Positions 1 to 8,538 of a DNA stretch of 64,000 nt are shown piece by piece (within the stretch, counting starts at the first letter, position 1; each line of letters begins with the position of its first letter). The stretch lies in assembly GCA_910576555.1 (NCBI GenBank), contig CAJTIY010000002.1, forward strand, positions 124,001 to 188,000, read 5' to 3'. The notes beneath the pieces were generated by a model. The model saw nothing but the letters and a program-made list of their open reading frames with translations, made no database searches and was not told where the DNA came from. Both the position numbers and the translations under genes were made by a program. This DNA comes from an uncultured Alistipes sp. (GTDB lineage Bacteria > Bacteroidota > Bacteroidia > Bacteroidales > Rikenellaceae).

Positions 1-352
1 CGCGGTCGATCGTGTCGCGTATGGCCACCTCGCGGTTGTAGTGCTTGCCCTCCGCCTCGAGCAGCTCGATCGACCGCTCGACCACGTCGCCCAGACGGGC
101 GCTCTTGCGCTTCGAGAAGTTGCCGATCGTATACTGCACGTCGGCCGTCGTATAGCCGTAGCGGGCGAAGATCGGTTCGTAGATCTTCAGCGAGTCGGTG
201 TCGGGGTGGCGGTCGCCGAGGTAGGAGTTCGCGAGGAAGGCGTCGCGGAAGATCAGCGCCAGCTCCTCGTCGGGGATGATCTTGTGGTGGACGCAGGCGC
301 CCGCGAGGAGCGCCGCGAGGAGGCAGAGCGTGAGAGGAAGGGTGCGTTTCAT
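1..352 (-). CDS. DUF4296 domain lipoprotein, C-terminus beyond window
   Basis: The start codon is at 352 and the gene runs off the left edge. About 117 codons are visible. It opens with a lipoprotein-type signal (MKRTLPLTLCLLAALLAG then AC), so it is probably anchored in the outer or inner membrane. The segment that follows (IIPDEELALIFRDAFLANSY, then YEPIFARYGYTTADVQYTI and a KRKSARLGDVVERSIELLE helix) matches the DUF4296 pattern known only from Bacteroidota, whose function is unknown. Its start overlaps the stop of the upstream permease gene by four bases (ATGA), so the two are probably translationally coupled. Family assignment is from recognition of the pattern. Confidence 0.8.
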   Translation of the reverse strand, partial: MKRTLPLTLCLLAALLAGACVHHKIIPDEELALIFRDAFLANSYLGDRHPDTDSLKIYEPIFARYGYTTADVQYTIGNFSKRKSARLGDVVERSIELLEAEGKHYNREVAIRDTIDR

Positions 353-1560
353 CGTCGGTTGTCGGCTTTCACCATGCTGTGCACGGTCAGATTCGTGAGT
401 GCCGCGGCGAGTGCCGCGAAGGCGGCGAGCACGGCGGCGAGGTCGCCCGGGCGGAACTCCACGGGATAGCTTTTCGTGAGGAAGGTCTCGGAGGGGAGCT
501 CCACCAGACCGAGGTGTTGCTGCGCGAGGCTCGCCCCGACGCCCAGCACGACGCCCGCGGCGGCGCCGAGCAGGCAGATGAGCAGCCCTTCGCGGCGGAA
601 GACGGCCCGCAGGAGCCGCGTGTCGGCGCCCAGCGTCCGCAGCGTGGCGATGTCGCGCCGTTTCTCGACGATCAGCATCGCCAGCGCCCCCACCACCGTG
701 AACGACGCCACGACGAGCACCATGAAGGCGATGCAGAAGACCGCCCACTTCTCGTAGCGCATGATCCGGTAGAACGAGGCGTGGAGCTCCTCGGCCGTGC
801 GGACGCGGAAGTCGGGCCCGAGCGCCCGCTCGACGGCCCGTTTCGCCGTCGCGGGGTCGGTGCCGGGGCGCAGCCCGACGACGAGCGCCGAGGCGCGGCC
901 CGGGTGTCCGAAGAGCTCCTGCGCCAGCCGCAGCGACGAGAGGACGTAGGTACGCTCCGTCTGCAGGTCGAGGCGGAAGATGCCCCCCGCGGGCACCGTG
1001 CGCCGCGTGTAGTTTTCGAAGGGCAGCAGCGACGAGAAGGTGCCCCGCCGCACGGCGTAGAGCGTCGCGTCGGCGTCGGCCAGCGTGCGGATGCCCAGCC
1101 GGTAGGCCATCGCCTGCCCGACGAGGAGCCGGTCGAGGTCGCCGATGCGCACCCGGGCGTCGCCCGCGACCGCCCCGGCGAGGGGCACGATGGCTCCGTA
1201 GGCGTCGTCGACGCCCCGCAGGGTCGCCGTGGCCGTGCGTCCGTCGCGCTCCAGCAGGATGCTCTGTTCGAGGATGCAGCCCGTCGCTCCGATCCCCGGC
1301 AGGCGGCGGAGCGCCGCGGTGTCGATCGCCGCCGTGTCGAAGGTCCGGCCCTGCGCCGGGGTGACGGTCAGCCCCGGGTCGAAGGCCGACTGCGTCTCGC
1401 GGATCAGCGTGCCGAAGCCGTTGAAGACCGAGAGCAGGAGGATCATCGCCGCCACGGGGACCGCGACGGAGACGACGCTCAAGCCCGCGATCAGGTTGAC
1501 GACCGATCGGGATGCGGGCGAGAACAGGTAGCGCCGTGCGAAAAGGTGCGGTAGGTGCAT
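349..1560 (-). CDS. LolC/LolE-family ABC transporter permease
   Basis: A 403-aa integral membrane protein with one N-terminal transmembrane helix (about residues 21-50), a long periplasmic domain of roughly 215 residues, and three C-terminal helices (about 270-300, 325-347 and 373-395). The middle helix pair is joined by the motif LIVEKRRDIATLRTLGAD. That is the MacB/FtsX-type permease layout, and the length suits LolC/E of the lipoprotein-release complex, which moves lipoproteins out of the inner membrane. The partner ATPase (LolD) is not in the window, so the substrate is inferred. It overlaps the DUF4296 lipoprotein gene by four bases. Confidence 0.85.
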   Translation of the reverse strand: MHLPHLFARRYLFSPASRSVVNLIAGLSVVSVAVPVAAMILLLSVFNGFGTLIRETQSAFDPGLTVTPAQGRTFDTAAIDTAALRRLPGIGATGCILEQSILLERDGRTATATLRGVDDAYGAIVPLAGAVAGDARVRIGDLDRLLVGQAMAYRLGIRTLADADATLYAVRRGTFSSLLPFENYTRRTVPAGGIFRLDLQTERTYVLSSLRLAQELFGHPGRASALVVGLRPGTDPATAKRAVERALGPDFRVRTAEELHASFYRIMRYEKWAVFCIAFMVLVVASFTVVGALAMLIVEKRRDIATLRTLGADTRLLRAVFRREGLLICLLGAAAGVVLGVGASLAQQHLGLVELPSETFLTKSYPVEFRPGDLAAVLAAFAALAAALTNLTVHSMVKADNRR

Positions 1561-1639
1561 GTGCGTCGACGTTGCGGGGTGGGTGAAAGGGGGTGTCGGG
1601 GTGCCGGGGTGCCGGCGGCCCGGGGCGTTCCGGAGCCGG
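1561..1639. repeat. Short GTGCCGG-type degenerate repeat tract
   Basis: The 79-bp gap between rbfA and the permease gene contains a G-rich run of degenerate units of the type ggggtgccg, repeated about three times around 1598-1618. The same motif type dominates the gap at 47.1-47.4 kb, so this looks like a small example of a dispersed low-complexity class rather than coding sequence. Confidence 0.5.
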
Positions 1640-1978
1640 TCAGCGTTTCAGCGCCTCGTCGATGTGCTCGATGTACTCGAGCGAATCGTCGAGGAAGAAC
1701 TGCAGCTCGGGGATGCTCTTGATCTGGTTGCGGATGCGGCGGCCCAGCTCGCCGCGCAGCAGGCGGTTGTTGCGCTCGATCTCCTCCATCACGGCCGCGC
1801 TGCGGTCGAACGGGAAGACGCTGATGTAGACCTTCGCATAGGCGAAGTCGGGCGACACGCGCACGGCGGTGACCGTGACGAGCGAGCCGCGGACGATGTG
1901 CGCACCCTCCTTCTGGAAGATTTCGGCGATGTCCTTCTGGATCTGTTTGGCTATTTTCTGTTGCCGGGTGGTTTCCAT
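1640..1978 (-). CDS. rbfA: 30S ribosome-binding factor RbfA
   Basis: A 112-aa protein with the RbfA KH-like fold signature. It starts with METTRQQKIAKQIQKDIAEI, then has VTVTAVRVSPDFAYAKVYISVFP in the centre and RNQIKSIPELQFFLDDSLEY near the end, typical of cold-adaptation ribosome maturation factors that bind the 17S pre-rRNA 5' helix and help mature the 30S subunit. The length is normal. It sits 12 bases after the barrel protein gene and before the LolC/E-type permease, an order common in Bacteroidota. Confidence 0.95.
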   Translation of the reverse strand: METTRQQKIAKQIQKDIAEIFQKEGAHIVRGSLVTVTAVRVSPDFAYAKVYISVFPFDRSAAVMEEIERNNRLLRGELGRRIRNQIKSIPELQFFLDDSLEYIEHIDEALKR

Positions 1979-1990
1979 GATCGGTCGTTT

Positions 1991-2794
1991 TTAGAGTTCG
2001 TATTTGAATACTTCGCGGTTCTTCGTCCGCTTGGGGCGGGGTTTCCACGCCTCGAAGCCTTGTCGGTTGAAGCGGTAGTTGAGGCCCACCGAGATCGTGA
2101 GGTTGTCGAGCGGCGAGCGCATCGGCGTGGCGTAGAAGGGATTTTCGGGGCCGTCGGTCGCGTTGTCGGCGTAGCGGTTGCGGTTGCGCAGGATGTCGGA
2201 GTAGCCGAAGTAGTAGCGCACGCGGAAGTTCACCTCGAAGCGGCGCACGAGCAGCGCCACGCCGCCGCCGCCCGCCAGACCGTAGCCCCAGCGGTTGTCG
2301 CGCACCGTCTTGAAGCGGTAGTCGCCCTTCCAGTCGGGACGGCCCGCGGCGCGGGCCTGCTCGTTCTCGTAGGTCGACGAGAAGTTGTAGGAGAAGGTCG
2401 CCGCGGCCTCCAGATAGACCCGCACGCGGTTGCGGAGCAGGTAGACGTGGGGCTGCCACACGACGGGCAGCACCACCGAATTGATGCGGCGCGTGTACCA
2501 CAGGTAGTCCTTGCGCTCGTCGACCGCCGAGGCGTTCGTCGCGAATGAAAAACCCTGTTGCAGCAGCTCCAGATCGAGGCCCACGCAGCCGATGTAGCGC
2601 TGCCGGCCGTAGTAGCGCCACGTGAGGCCGCCGCTGTAGCTGCCCCAGCGCGCGCGCGACTCGACCCGAGGTTCGAGGCGGCCGCTGCTCATGCCGTAGC
2701 CGGCCGTGAAGCCCAGCGTGTGCTGCGCCGCGGCGCTCTGCCACACGGCGACGGTCGCCGCGAGCGCCGCCGCTATTCTGAAGATCGTTCCCAT
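1991..2794 (-). CDS. Outer-membrane beta-barrel protein (PorT-like family)
   Basis: A 267-aa protein with a signal peptide (about residues 1-23, ending SAAAQ) followed by alternating amphipathic strands rich in aromatic residues (for example GLTWRYYGRQRYIGCVGLDL, VNFRVRYYFGYSD, LTISVGLNYRFN). That is the pattern of an 8- to 10-strand outer-membrane barrel of the porin/PorT-like group found in Bacteroidota. The ligand or function cannot be told from sequence. The C-terminal 25 residues are basic and extend past the last strand. It is packed one base after the Ig-like lipoprotein gene, suggesting co-expression. Confidence 0.8.
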   Translation of the reverse strand: MGTIFRIAAALAATVAVWQSAAAQHTLGFTAGYGMSSGRLEPRVESRARWGSYSGGLTWRYYGRQRYIGCVGLDLELLQQGFSFATNASAVDERKDYLWYTRRINSVVLPVVWQPHVYLLRNRVRVYLEAAATFSYNFSSTYENEQARAAGRPDWKGDYRFKTVRDNRWGYGLAGGGGVALLVRRFEVNFRVRYYFGYSDILRNRNRYADNATDGPENPFYATPMRSPLDNLTISVGLNYRFNRQGFEAWKPRPKRTKNREVFKYEL

Positions 2795-2795
2795 C

Positions 2796-4835
2796 CTATC
2801 GGTTTCGGTTGAACATGCCGCCCGGGGCGTTCATGCTGTTGTTCATCCGGCCTCGCTCCTCCTGCTGCCGGTCGTCGCGGCGTCTGCCGCCCTCCTTGCG
2901 CAGCTTCTCCGCTTCGCGGCGGAGGCGCTGCAGCTCGCGTTCGTCCAAAAGACGCGTGAGCGACTGCATCGTCACGGGGGCGAAGATGCGGTTCATGTCC
3001 ATCGTGAACTCGACCTCCCAGTTGGCCTTCGTCGCGAAGGTCTCCGCACCTGTGTCGTCGACATACATCTCGGCGCGCTCGGGCATGCGGCGCGCGACCA
3101 GATCGCCCGTGTCCCAGCGGCCGTTGCCGTTGTCGTCCTCGATCACGCGGAAGCGGATCTCGCCCGCCGGGACGAAGCGGAACGTCAGCTCGCCCGTCGC
3201 CGCGTCGCGGCGCTCCTGCTTGAGCGAGCCGTTGCCGTCGAGCAGCTGCACGATGTAGCGCGCGTCGGGGCTTTTGCCGACGACGCGGATCTTTACCGTG
3301 GCGTATTTCTCGGGGTCGAGCACCGTGTAGCTGCCCACGATCGAGTCGTTGGAGAAGCCCGCGATGTCGGCGATGGCCCCCTCGGGGATCGTCAGCGTAT
3401 ATTTGCCTTCGGTTTTCCAGTCGGCGCGCAGGTGCCAGCGGCGCAGCTGCCCCGTGTCGCGGACCATGCGGAGGGGAAGGTCCTCGATCGTGCCGTCGTC
3501 GAGCGTGCGCGTGAGCAGCAGCCGCGAGGAGTCGATGCGCGCCAGCGGGTAGTCGAATTCGGCCGTGAGGTGCTCCTCGGGGTTGATCTCGCCCGAGAGC
3601 GGGAGTTTGAAGGCGAAGGGGTTTTTCTCCTCGGGCTCCTTCCACTCCTCGCCTGCGGCTTCGGCCTTGCGGCGCTCGCGCTCGCGTTTCTCGCGTTCGC
3701 GCTCCTGCTCCTTCGATTCGACCGGCCGCCATGCCAGCGCGAGCTTCTCCGTCACGGGCTGCAGCCGGTTGATCGTGTCGTGCTTCAGGTAGGTGATCTC
3801 GCCGCGCAGCGTGTCGGGAAGCTCCGAGGCCGGGGCGGCGAACCACAGCGCCACGGTGTCGCGCCCCTCGGTCTGGGGGTCCCAGATCACGCGGTCGGCG
3901 GCGAGGCTGTCGAAGACGAGGCGTTCGATCTGCGGGTGGGGCGCCGTGAAGTAGAGCATCGCCTTGTGCTGCAGGGGCCGCTGGCTTTCGGCCAGCGACT
4001 GGCGGCGGAAGGCTTTGTCGGTGAACATGCGGAAGTAGAGCTGCGGCTCGGCCGAGACGTAGCGGCGGACCGAGTCGTACCACATGGCGAAGTCGGGCAT
4101 CCGCGCCGGGTTGTAGGTCCGGTCGAGGAAGCCGATCTGGTCGGTGCCCGGCTCGTAGAGCTGATTGTCGTTCTTGTCCCCGACGGCGTAGATGCGGTAG
4201 TCGATCGGCTTGAGGTTGCGGGCGATGAAGATGCCGTTGCTCTCGGCGCGGGCGATCGCCGCGGGCTTGTGCTTGAAGACCGTGGAGTCGTACTCGGGGA
4301 CGAACTCCACCGAGTCGGCCGGGTAGAACCAGATGAAGGTGCGCGCCGCGGAGTCGGCCTTGTAGCTGTCGGCCGTGTATCCCGAGAGGACCATCGAGTC
4401 GATCTCGGGGCCCGTCGAGAAGACGTAGCGCATCGAATAGAGGGGATTGCCCTCGTTGTTGTCGCGGATGGCGCTGCCGAAGTCAATCGCGTAGGTCGTG
4501 TTGGGTGCGAGCGTGTCGCGCAGCTGGATGACGATGCCGCGGCCGCGCAGCGTGACCGTCGGCTTCTTCTTCATCGCGGGCGAGGTGTAGAGCTCCTTCT
4601 GCTGGTCCTTGAGCTGCACGAATTCGTCGAATTCGATGTAGATCTTCTCGTGGCCCGCGAGGGGGCGGCCGGTGGCGAAGTTGTCGGGCGTCATGCGCAC
4701 GATCACGGGGGGCAGCGTGTCGCGCGGACCGCCGGAGGGGGTCATCGTATGGGCGCAGCGGACGAGGAACGCCGGTGCGAAGAGCAGCGCCGCGGCGATG
4801 CGCAGCGTGCGGAGCAGGAGGGGGCGGCGGTTCAT
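2796..4835 (-). CDS. Ig-like (SbsA-type) domain lipoprotein
   Basis: The 679-aa product starts at 4835, where MNRRPLLLRTLRIAAALLFA leads to a lipobox-like FLVRC. Directly after comes the SbsA Ig-like module (GGPRDTLPPVIVRMTPDN, then IYIEFDEFVQLKD), a bacterial big-1-like adhesion or stability domain widespread in Bacteroidota surface lipoproteins. A highly charged E/R/K stretch (about residues 365-400, ESKEQEREREKRERERR) interrupts the beta-rich body. A second beta domain and a basic, Met/Asn-rich tail follow. The start overlaps the stop of the upstream TTG-start lipoprotein by four bases (ATGA). Probably exposed on the cell surface; the ligand is unknown. Confidence 0.85.
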   Translation of the reverse strand: MNRRPLLLRTLRIAAALLFAPAFLVRCAHTMTPSGGPRDTLPPVIVRMTPDNFATGRPLAGHEKIYIEFDEFVQLKDQQKELYTSPAMKKKPTVTLRGRGIVIQLRDTLAPNTTYAIDFGSAIRDNNEGNPLYSMRYVFSTGPEIDSMVLSGYTADSYKADSAARTFIWFYPADSVEFVPEYDSTVFKHKPAAIARAESNGIFIARNLKPIDYRIYAVGDKNDNQLYEPGTDQIGFLDRTYNPARMPDFAMWYDSVRRYVSAEPQLYFRMFTDKAFRRQSLAESQRPLQHKAMLYFTAPHPQIERLVFDSLAADRVIWDPQTEGRDTVALWFAAPASELPDTLRGEITYLKHDTINRLQPVTEKLALAWRPVESKEQEREREKRERERRKAEAAGEEWKEPEEKNPFAFKLPLSGEINPEEHLTAEFDYPLARIDSSRLLLTRTLDDGTIEDLPLRMVRDTGQLRRWHLRADWKTEGKYTLTIPEGAIADIAGFSNDSIVGSYTVLDPEKYATVKIRVVGKSPDARYIVQLLDGNGSLKQERRDAATGELTFRFVPAGEIRFRVIEDDNGNGRWDTGDLVARRMPERAEMYVDDTGAETFATKANWEVEFTMDMNRIFAPVTMQSLTRLLDERELQRLRREAEKLRKEGGRRRDDRQQEERGRMNNSMNAPGGMFNRNR

Positions 4836-5818
4836 CGTGCGGTGAGTTTGTCGGCGGGCCGCAGGCCGGCCGGGGTTTCGGGATTCTCGGAGCGGAACGC
4901 GTCGTCGACCACGCGCCAGCCCTCCTCGACGTAGAGGTACTTGCGCTCCCACGGGCGGAAGGTCACCTCGAAGGCGACGCCGGGGCCCGTGAGGTCGACC
5001 GTCTGCTGCGAGTAGGCGTACATGGAGCTCGCGCGGTCGACCACGACCACCATCAGCTGGCTGTGCGACACCGACATGACGTAGGCCGTCTCCTCGGGAT
5101 AGGCCGTCGCCTCGGGGTTCTGGCGCTGCTGCTCGGGGTCGAGCTTCGAGGTGATGACGCCGTTCAGCGCGTCGGTGTAGGAGGCGATGCGCCAGAGCGT
5201 GGTGTCGGCCGCGAAGGCGTAGGCCCTGATCGCCGACGAGGAGACGGGGAAGGGCTCCGTAGGGCCGCCCTCCTCCGCCTGCCTGAGCGGCACCACGGTG
5301 CAGTCGAGGTAGACCGGGGGCGTGTAGAAGTCGTTGCAGAAGACCCAGTTGCCCTCTTTGTAGGTGCGGCCCTCGCGGTAGGGCTTGAAGGTGAGCGTGA
5401 CGTAGGTGCGGGGCAGGTTTTCGGCCACCTTCTGCTGCGTGTAGGCGTAGAGCCTGTCCTCGGGATCGGCTGCGACGACCAGCTGCGAGGGGCGCGTGAG
5501 CCGCATCTCGAGGCTCCCCTCGAAGCCCTCCGTCGCGACGGGCTGGCCTGTCGCGATGGGGTCGGAACGCTTCGCCGAGGGGTCGGTGCGCGAGGTGATG
5601 ACGCCGTTCAGGGCGTCGTCGTACGAGGCCACGAACCACGATGCGGTGTCGGCCGCGAAGGCGTAGGTGCGGGCCCCCTCGACGACGCGCTCCGTGTCGC
5701 CCGACGCGGCCTGCGTCTTGGGCGTGAGCATGTAGATCGTGTCGTGGGCGACCTTTTCGAAGCAGCCCGCGAGCAGCAGGGCGGCGAGGACGAGGATATG
5801 GATCGGTTTTGTTTTCAA
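4832..5818 (-). CDS. Lipoprotein with two tandem internal repeats, TTG start
   Basis: The reading frame contains no ATG or GTG near the natural N-terminus. The only start giving a secreted protein is TTG at 5816-5818, reading KTKPIHILVLAALLLAGC, a textbook lipoprotein signal with lipobox LAGC (Cys19). The 328-aa product has two homologous modules. One starts near residue 49 (TYAFAADTASWFVASYDDAL, then NGVITSRTDP) and the other near 197 (AYAFAADTTLWRIASYTDAL, then NGVITSKLDP). Each continues to a YAYTQQ/YAYSQQ and FKPYREG/FRPWERK stretch. I do not recognise the family. It is coupled by ATGA overlap to the downstream Ig-like lipoprotein, so the pair may form one surface assembly. Confidence 0.8.
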   Translation of the reverse strand: MKTKPIHILVLAALLLAGCFEKVAHDTIYMLTPKTQAASGDTERVVEGARTYAFAADTASWFVASYDDALNGVITSRTDPSAKRSDPIATGQPVATEGFEGSLEMRLTRPSQLVVAADPEDRLYAYTQQKVAENLPRTYVTLTFKPYREGRTYKEGNWVFCNDFYTPPVYLDCTVVPLRQAEEGGPTEPFPVSSSAIRAYAFAADTTLWRIASYTDALNGVITSKLDPEQQRQNPEATAYPEETAYVMSVSHSQLMVVVVDRASSMYAYSQQTVDLTGPGVAFEVTFRPWERKYLYVEEGWRVVDDAFRSENPETPAGLRPADKLTAR

Positions 5819-5861
5819 TGCGGAACGTCGTGATTTTCGGTTGCGGAAGGGGTGCCGCGCA

Positions 5862-6359
5862 TCATTGCGCGGCGGCGCGGAGCGCGGCGAGCATTTCGCC
5901 CACGGTGCGCCCCGTGACGGGGTGGCGGCGGTCGCGGGCGATCTCGGCGAGGGGCACCAGCGCGAACTCCCGCTCGGCGAGGAGCGGGTGGGGCACGGCA
6001 AGCCGCTCGGTGGCGATCACCTCGTCGTCGTAGAAGAGGATGTCGATGTCGATCGGCCGCGAGGTGTAGCGCGCGCCCGACGAGGCCTTCTCGACCGCCT
6101 CGGCGGCCCGGTTGCGGCCCAGCTCGCGCTCGATGGCCTGACAGGCGTCGAGCACCTCCTCGGGCGCGAGGTCGGTGGAGAGTTCCAGCGCCTGATTGGA
6201 GAAGCGCTCCGCGCCTTCGAAGCCCCACGGCGCGCTTTCGTAGCGGTGGGAGCAGCGGAGCACGGCGCCGACGCGCTCGTTGAGGAGTTGTTGTGCGGCC
6301 TGCAGGGTCCGTTTGATGTCGCCCGTGTTGCCGCCGGAGAGGAGAAGTACGCGTGCCAT
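5862..6359 (-). CDS. folK: 2-amino-4-hydroxy-6-hydroxymethyldihydropteridine diphosphokinase
   Basis: A 165-aa cytoplasmic enzyme of folate synthesis, transferring pyrophosphate from ATP to the pterin alcohol. Family signatures in order: LLLSGGNTGD near the N-terminus (here SGGN in place of the usual GSN), YESAPWGFEGAERFSNQALEL, ERELGRNR, RPIDIDILFYDD (the metal-binding DIDIL motif) and VPHPLLAEREFALVPLAEIA. Length is normal. It lies three bases after holB, and the pair is a common arrangement in this phylum. Confidence 0.95.
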   Translation of the reverse strand: MARVLLLSGGNTGDIKRTLQAAQQLLNERVGAVLRCSHRYESAPWGFEGAERFSNQALELSTDLAPEEVLDACQAIERELGRNRAAEAVEKASSGARYTSRPIDIDILFYDDEVIATERLAVPHPLLAEREFALVPLAEIARDRRHPVTGRTVGEMLAALRAAAQ

Positions 6360-6362
6360 GTG

Positions 6363-7508
6363 TCACAAATGTTTGATCATCTTGCTCACGGAGAGCGCGA
6401 AGTGGGTGAATACGATGGTCGGGTTGCCGTTCTGCGCCAGCTGCGTCAGCGCGCTTTCGATCTCGCCGATCAGCGGCTCGATGTTGTGCGAGCCGACGAA
6501 GGGCGCGAACTTCGTGCAGAAGGCGAGCTCCTCGCCCCAGAGGTAGCCGATGCGGCCCAGCCCGGCGTGGAGCATGTAGCTCTCGCGCAGCAGCCGTGCG
6601 GCGTCGCGGAGGAAGGCCTGCTGCTGTTCGCGCGTGCGCTGCGCCGCCTCCTCGGCCCATGCCACCAGTTCGAGGTGCTTGTCGTTGTAGCTCAACCGCA
6701 TCAGGTTGCGGAAGAGCTCGAAGCTCTCGCGGCGCGCCTCGTCGTGCCGCCCCGCGACGAGGCGGTCGAGTTCGCGCAGGTCGCCGCCGGCCAGCCGCGC
6801 CGTGTTGCGGGCCTGCACCGGGTCGGCGATGCCCCGCTCGCGGGCCATGCGCTCCAGCACGTCGGGGGCGATGCCCGGCACGGCGACCTCCTGCGTGCGC
6901 GAGAGGATCGTCGGCAGCAGCCGGTCGGGCCGCTCGGAGACGAGCAGGAAGAGCGTCCGCTCCCACGGCTCCTCGAGGATCTTGAGGATCTTGTTCGCGG
7001 CCTCCTCGGTCATCGTCTCGGGGAGCCAGACGAGCATCGTCTTGAAGTCGGCCTCGAAGCTCTTGAACGAGAGCTTGCGGACGATCTCGTCGGCCTCGCG
7101 GGCCGCGATCATCCCCTTGAGCGTCTTGCCCAGATCGAGGCGGTCGTACCACTCCTCGGGCGGGAAGTAGCCCTGCCGCTCGGCGAAGAGGGTCCGGAAC
7201 TGCGGCAGGAACTCGTCGCTGCGCATCGCCTCGCCCGACTTCTTGCCCTGCCGGTTGACCGGGAAGACCAGATGGAGGTCGGGGTGGGCCAGATCGGCGA
7301 TCTGGCGGCAGTCGGGGCATTCGCCGCACGAGTCGCCGTCGCGGCGGTGGCGGCAGCAGAGGTACTGGACATAGGCCACGGCCAGCGCCAGCGCTCCCGA
7401 GCCGCCCCGGCCCGCGAAGAGCTGGGCATGGCTGATGCGTCCGGCGTCGACCGAGCGCGTCAGATGGCTTTTCAGCTCCTCCTGTCCGATGATATCTGCA
7501 AATCGCAT
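6363..7508 (-). CDS. holB: DNA polymerase III delta' subunit (clamp loader)
   Basis: The start is placed at 7508 (MRFADIIGQEELKSHL), giving 381 aa; frame extension upstream lacks homology. Features: a SHAQLFAGRGGSGALALA loop, a degenerate Walker A (lysine replaced), as expected for the non-hydrolysing delta' subunit; a four-cysteine zinc module (CC at 51-52, then CGECPDC at 61-67); a sensor-like ILEEPWERTLFLLVSERPDRLLPTILSR segment. It opens the beta clamp loader complex with delta and DnaX subunits, neither of which is in the window. It is followed closely by folK and preceded by a small membrane protein gene. Confidence 0.93.
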   Translation of the reverse strand: MRFADIIGQEELKSHLTRSVDAGRISHAQLFAGRGGSGALALAVAYVQYLCCRHRRDGDSCGECPDCRQIADLAHPDLHLVFPVNRQGKKSGEAMRSDEFLPQFRTLFAERQGYFPPEEWYDRLDLGKTLKGMIAAREADEIVRKLSFKSFEADFKTMLVWLPETMTEEAANKILKILEEPWERTLFLLVSERPDRLLPTILSRTQEVAVPGIAPDVLERMARERGIADPVQARNTARLAGGDLRELDRLVAGRHDEARRESFELFRNLMRLSYNDKHLELVAWAEEAAQRTREQQQAFLRDAARLLRESYMLHAGLGRIGYLWGEELAFCTKFAPFVGSHNIEPLIGEIESALTQLAQNGNPTIVFTHFALSVSKMIKHL

Positions 7509-7509
7509 A

Positions 7510-7689
7510 CTATTTTGTTCGTTTTCGGACCGACTGCCGCACGGCGATGGCCACAAGTGCGGCCGTGCAGCCGCCCAGCACGAGCGTGCGGCCGGTGCCG
7601 CGCTCCATCGAGAGGGCGGCCGCAGCGCCGAGGAAGAGCGCGAAGCTCGTCGCCAGCACGATCAGTTTGTCGGCGGTCTCGCGGGTCAT
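7510..7689 (-). CDS. 59-aa two-helix membrane protein
   Basis: A short gene between the cyclophilin and holB genes. Translation starts MTRETADKLIVLATSFALFL and ends VRQSVRKRTK. It has two predicted transmembrane segments (about 9-26 and 36-50) separated by a short SMERGTGR loop and closes with a strongly basic tail. The ATG overlaps the cyclophilin stop (ATGA) and the stop lies one base before the holB start codon, so the spacing argues for a real, coupled gene. I do not recognise a family. Inner membrane location is inferred. Confidence 0.7.
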   Translation of the reverse strand: MTRETADKLIVLATSFALFLGAAAALSMERGTGRTLVLGGCTAALVAIAVRQSVRKRTK

Positions 7690-8534
7690 CGCCGGGGTCG
7701 GTTTTCGGGGTTCGGAGTCTCCGGAGCCGCGGCTTCGGAAGCGTTCGTTTCGGTGACCGGGGGCTCGGAGGTCTGCGATTCCGCGCGCTCGCCACCGGGA
7801 CGTTCGGCCTCCGCAGCGGCGGAGGCAGGGGCGCCCGGTTCGCGGAGGATCGCGGCCGAGAGGATCCGGATGTCGGCCAGCGGCCGGTCGTCGGGGCCGG
7901 TCGCGGCGCGCTGGATCGCCTCCACCGCATCGAGCCCCTCCGCGACGCGGCCGAAGACGGTGTACTGCCCGTCGAGGTGGGGCGTGCCGCCGAGGGTCGC
8001 GTAGAGCCGTCGCAGCGAGTCGGGCTGCGGGGTGCCGGTGCGGCGGGCGAGCGCCTGCAGCTCGTCGTCCGCGAAGGTGCGGCCCCAGACGAGGTAGAAC
8101 TGGCTGCCCGAGGAGCGGCGCCCGGGGTTCGTGTCGTCGCCCGTGCGGGCGGCGGCCAGTGCGCCGCGCGTGTGGGCCAGCGCCGGGTAGAGGATCTCGG
8201 CCGGGAGCGTGTAGCCCGCATCGGCCTCGCCGAGCGGCGCGCCCGGGGCGGCATGCCGCGAGTCGGGGTCGCCCGACTGGATCATGAAGCCGGCGATGAC
8301 GCGGTGGAAGAGCAGCGAGTCGAAGAAACCCGTGCGGACGAGCCCGAGGAAGTTGTCGCGGTGGCGGGGCGTGCGGCCGTCGAGCAGCAGGCGGATGTCG
8401 CCCGCCGTGGTGCGGAGCACGACCTCGGCGTCGCCGGCGGCGGGTCGCTCCGGCGGCGCGGTGCAGGCCGTCGGCAGCGTGAGCGCGAGCAGTGCGGCCG
8501 CAGCGAGGAGGGTGCGTATCGGGGTTCTTCTCAT
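7686..8534 (-). CDS. Cyclophilin-type peptidylprolyl isomerase, lipoprotein
   Basis: A 282-aa protein with a signal sequence and lipobox-like LPTAC near residue 24, so probably periplasmic and lipid-anchored. The cyclophilin domain (about 38-235) shows NFLGLVRTGFFDSLLFHRVI, FMIQSGDPDS, a long insertion, GSQFYLVWG and YTVFGRVAEGLDAVEAIQRA, the usual active-site blocks for proline cis-trans isomerisation. The C-terminal 45 residues are a Pro/Glu/Ala-rich low-complexity tail. Its stop overlaps the start of the small membrane protein gene. Confidence 0.93.
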   Translation of the reverse strand: MRRTPIRTLLAAAALLALTLPTACTAPPERPAAGDAEVVLRTTAGDIRLLLDGRTPRHRDNFLGLVRTGFFDSLLFHRVIAGFMIQSGDPDSRHAAPGAPLGEADAGYTLPAEILYPALAHTRGALAAARTGDDTNPGRRSSGSQFYLVWGRTFADDELQALARRTGTPQPDSLRRLYATLGGTPHLDGQYTVFGRVAEGLDAVEAIQRAATGPDDRPLADIRILSAAILREPGAPASAAAEAERPGGERAESQTSEPPVTETNASEAAAPETPNPENRPRR

Positions 8535-8538
8535 GGCG

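Noticed and set aside
5862..6001. Extension of the TTG-start lipoprotein upstream to about 6001
   Set aside because: It would overlap folK antisense-free but in another frame, and would bury the lipoprotein signal peptide in the middle of the protein.
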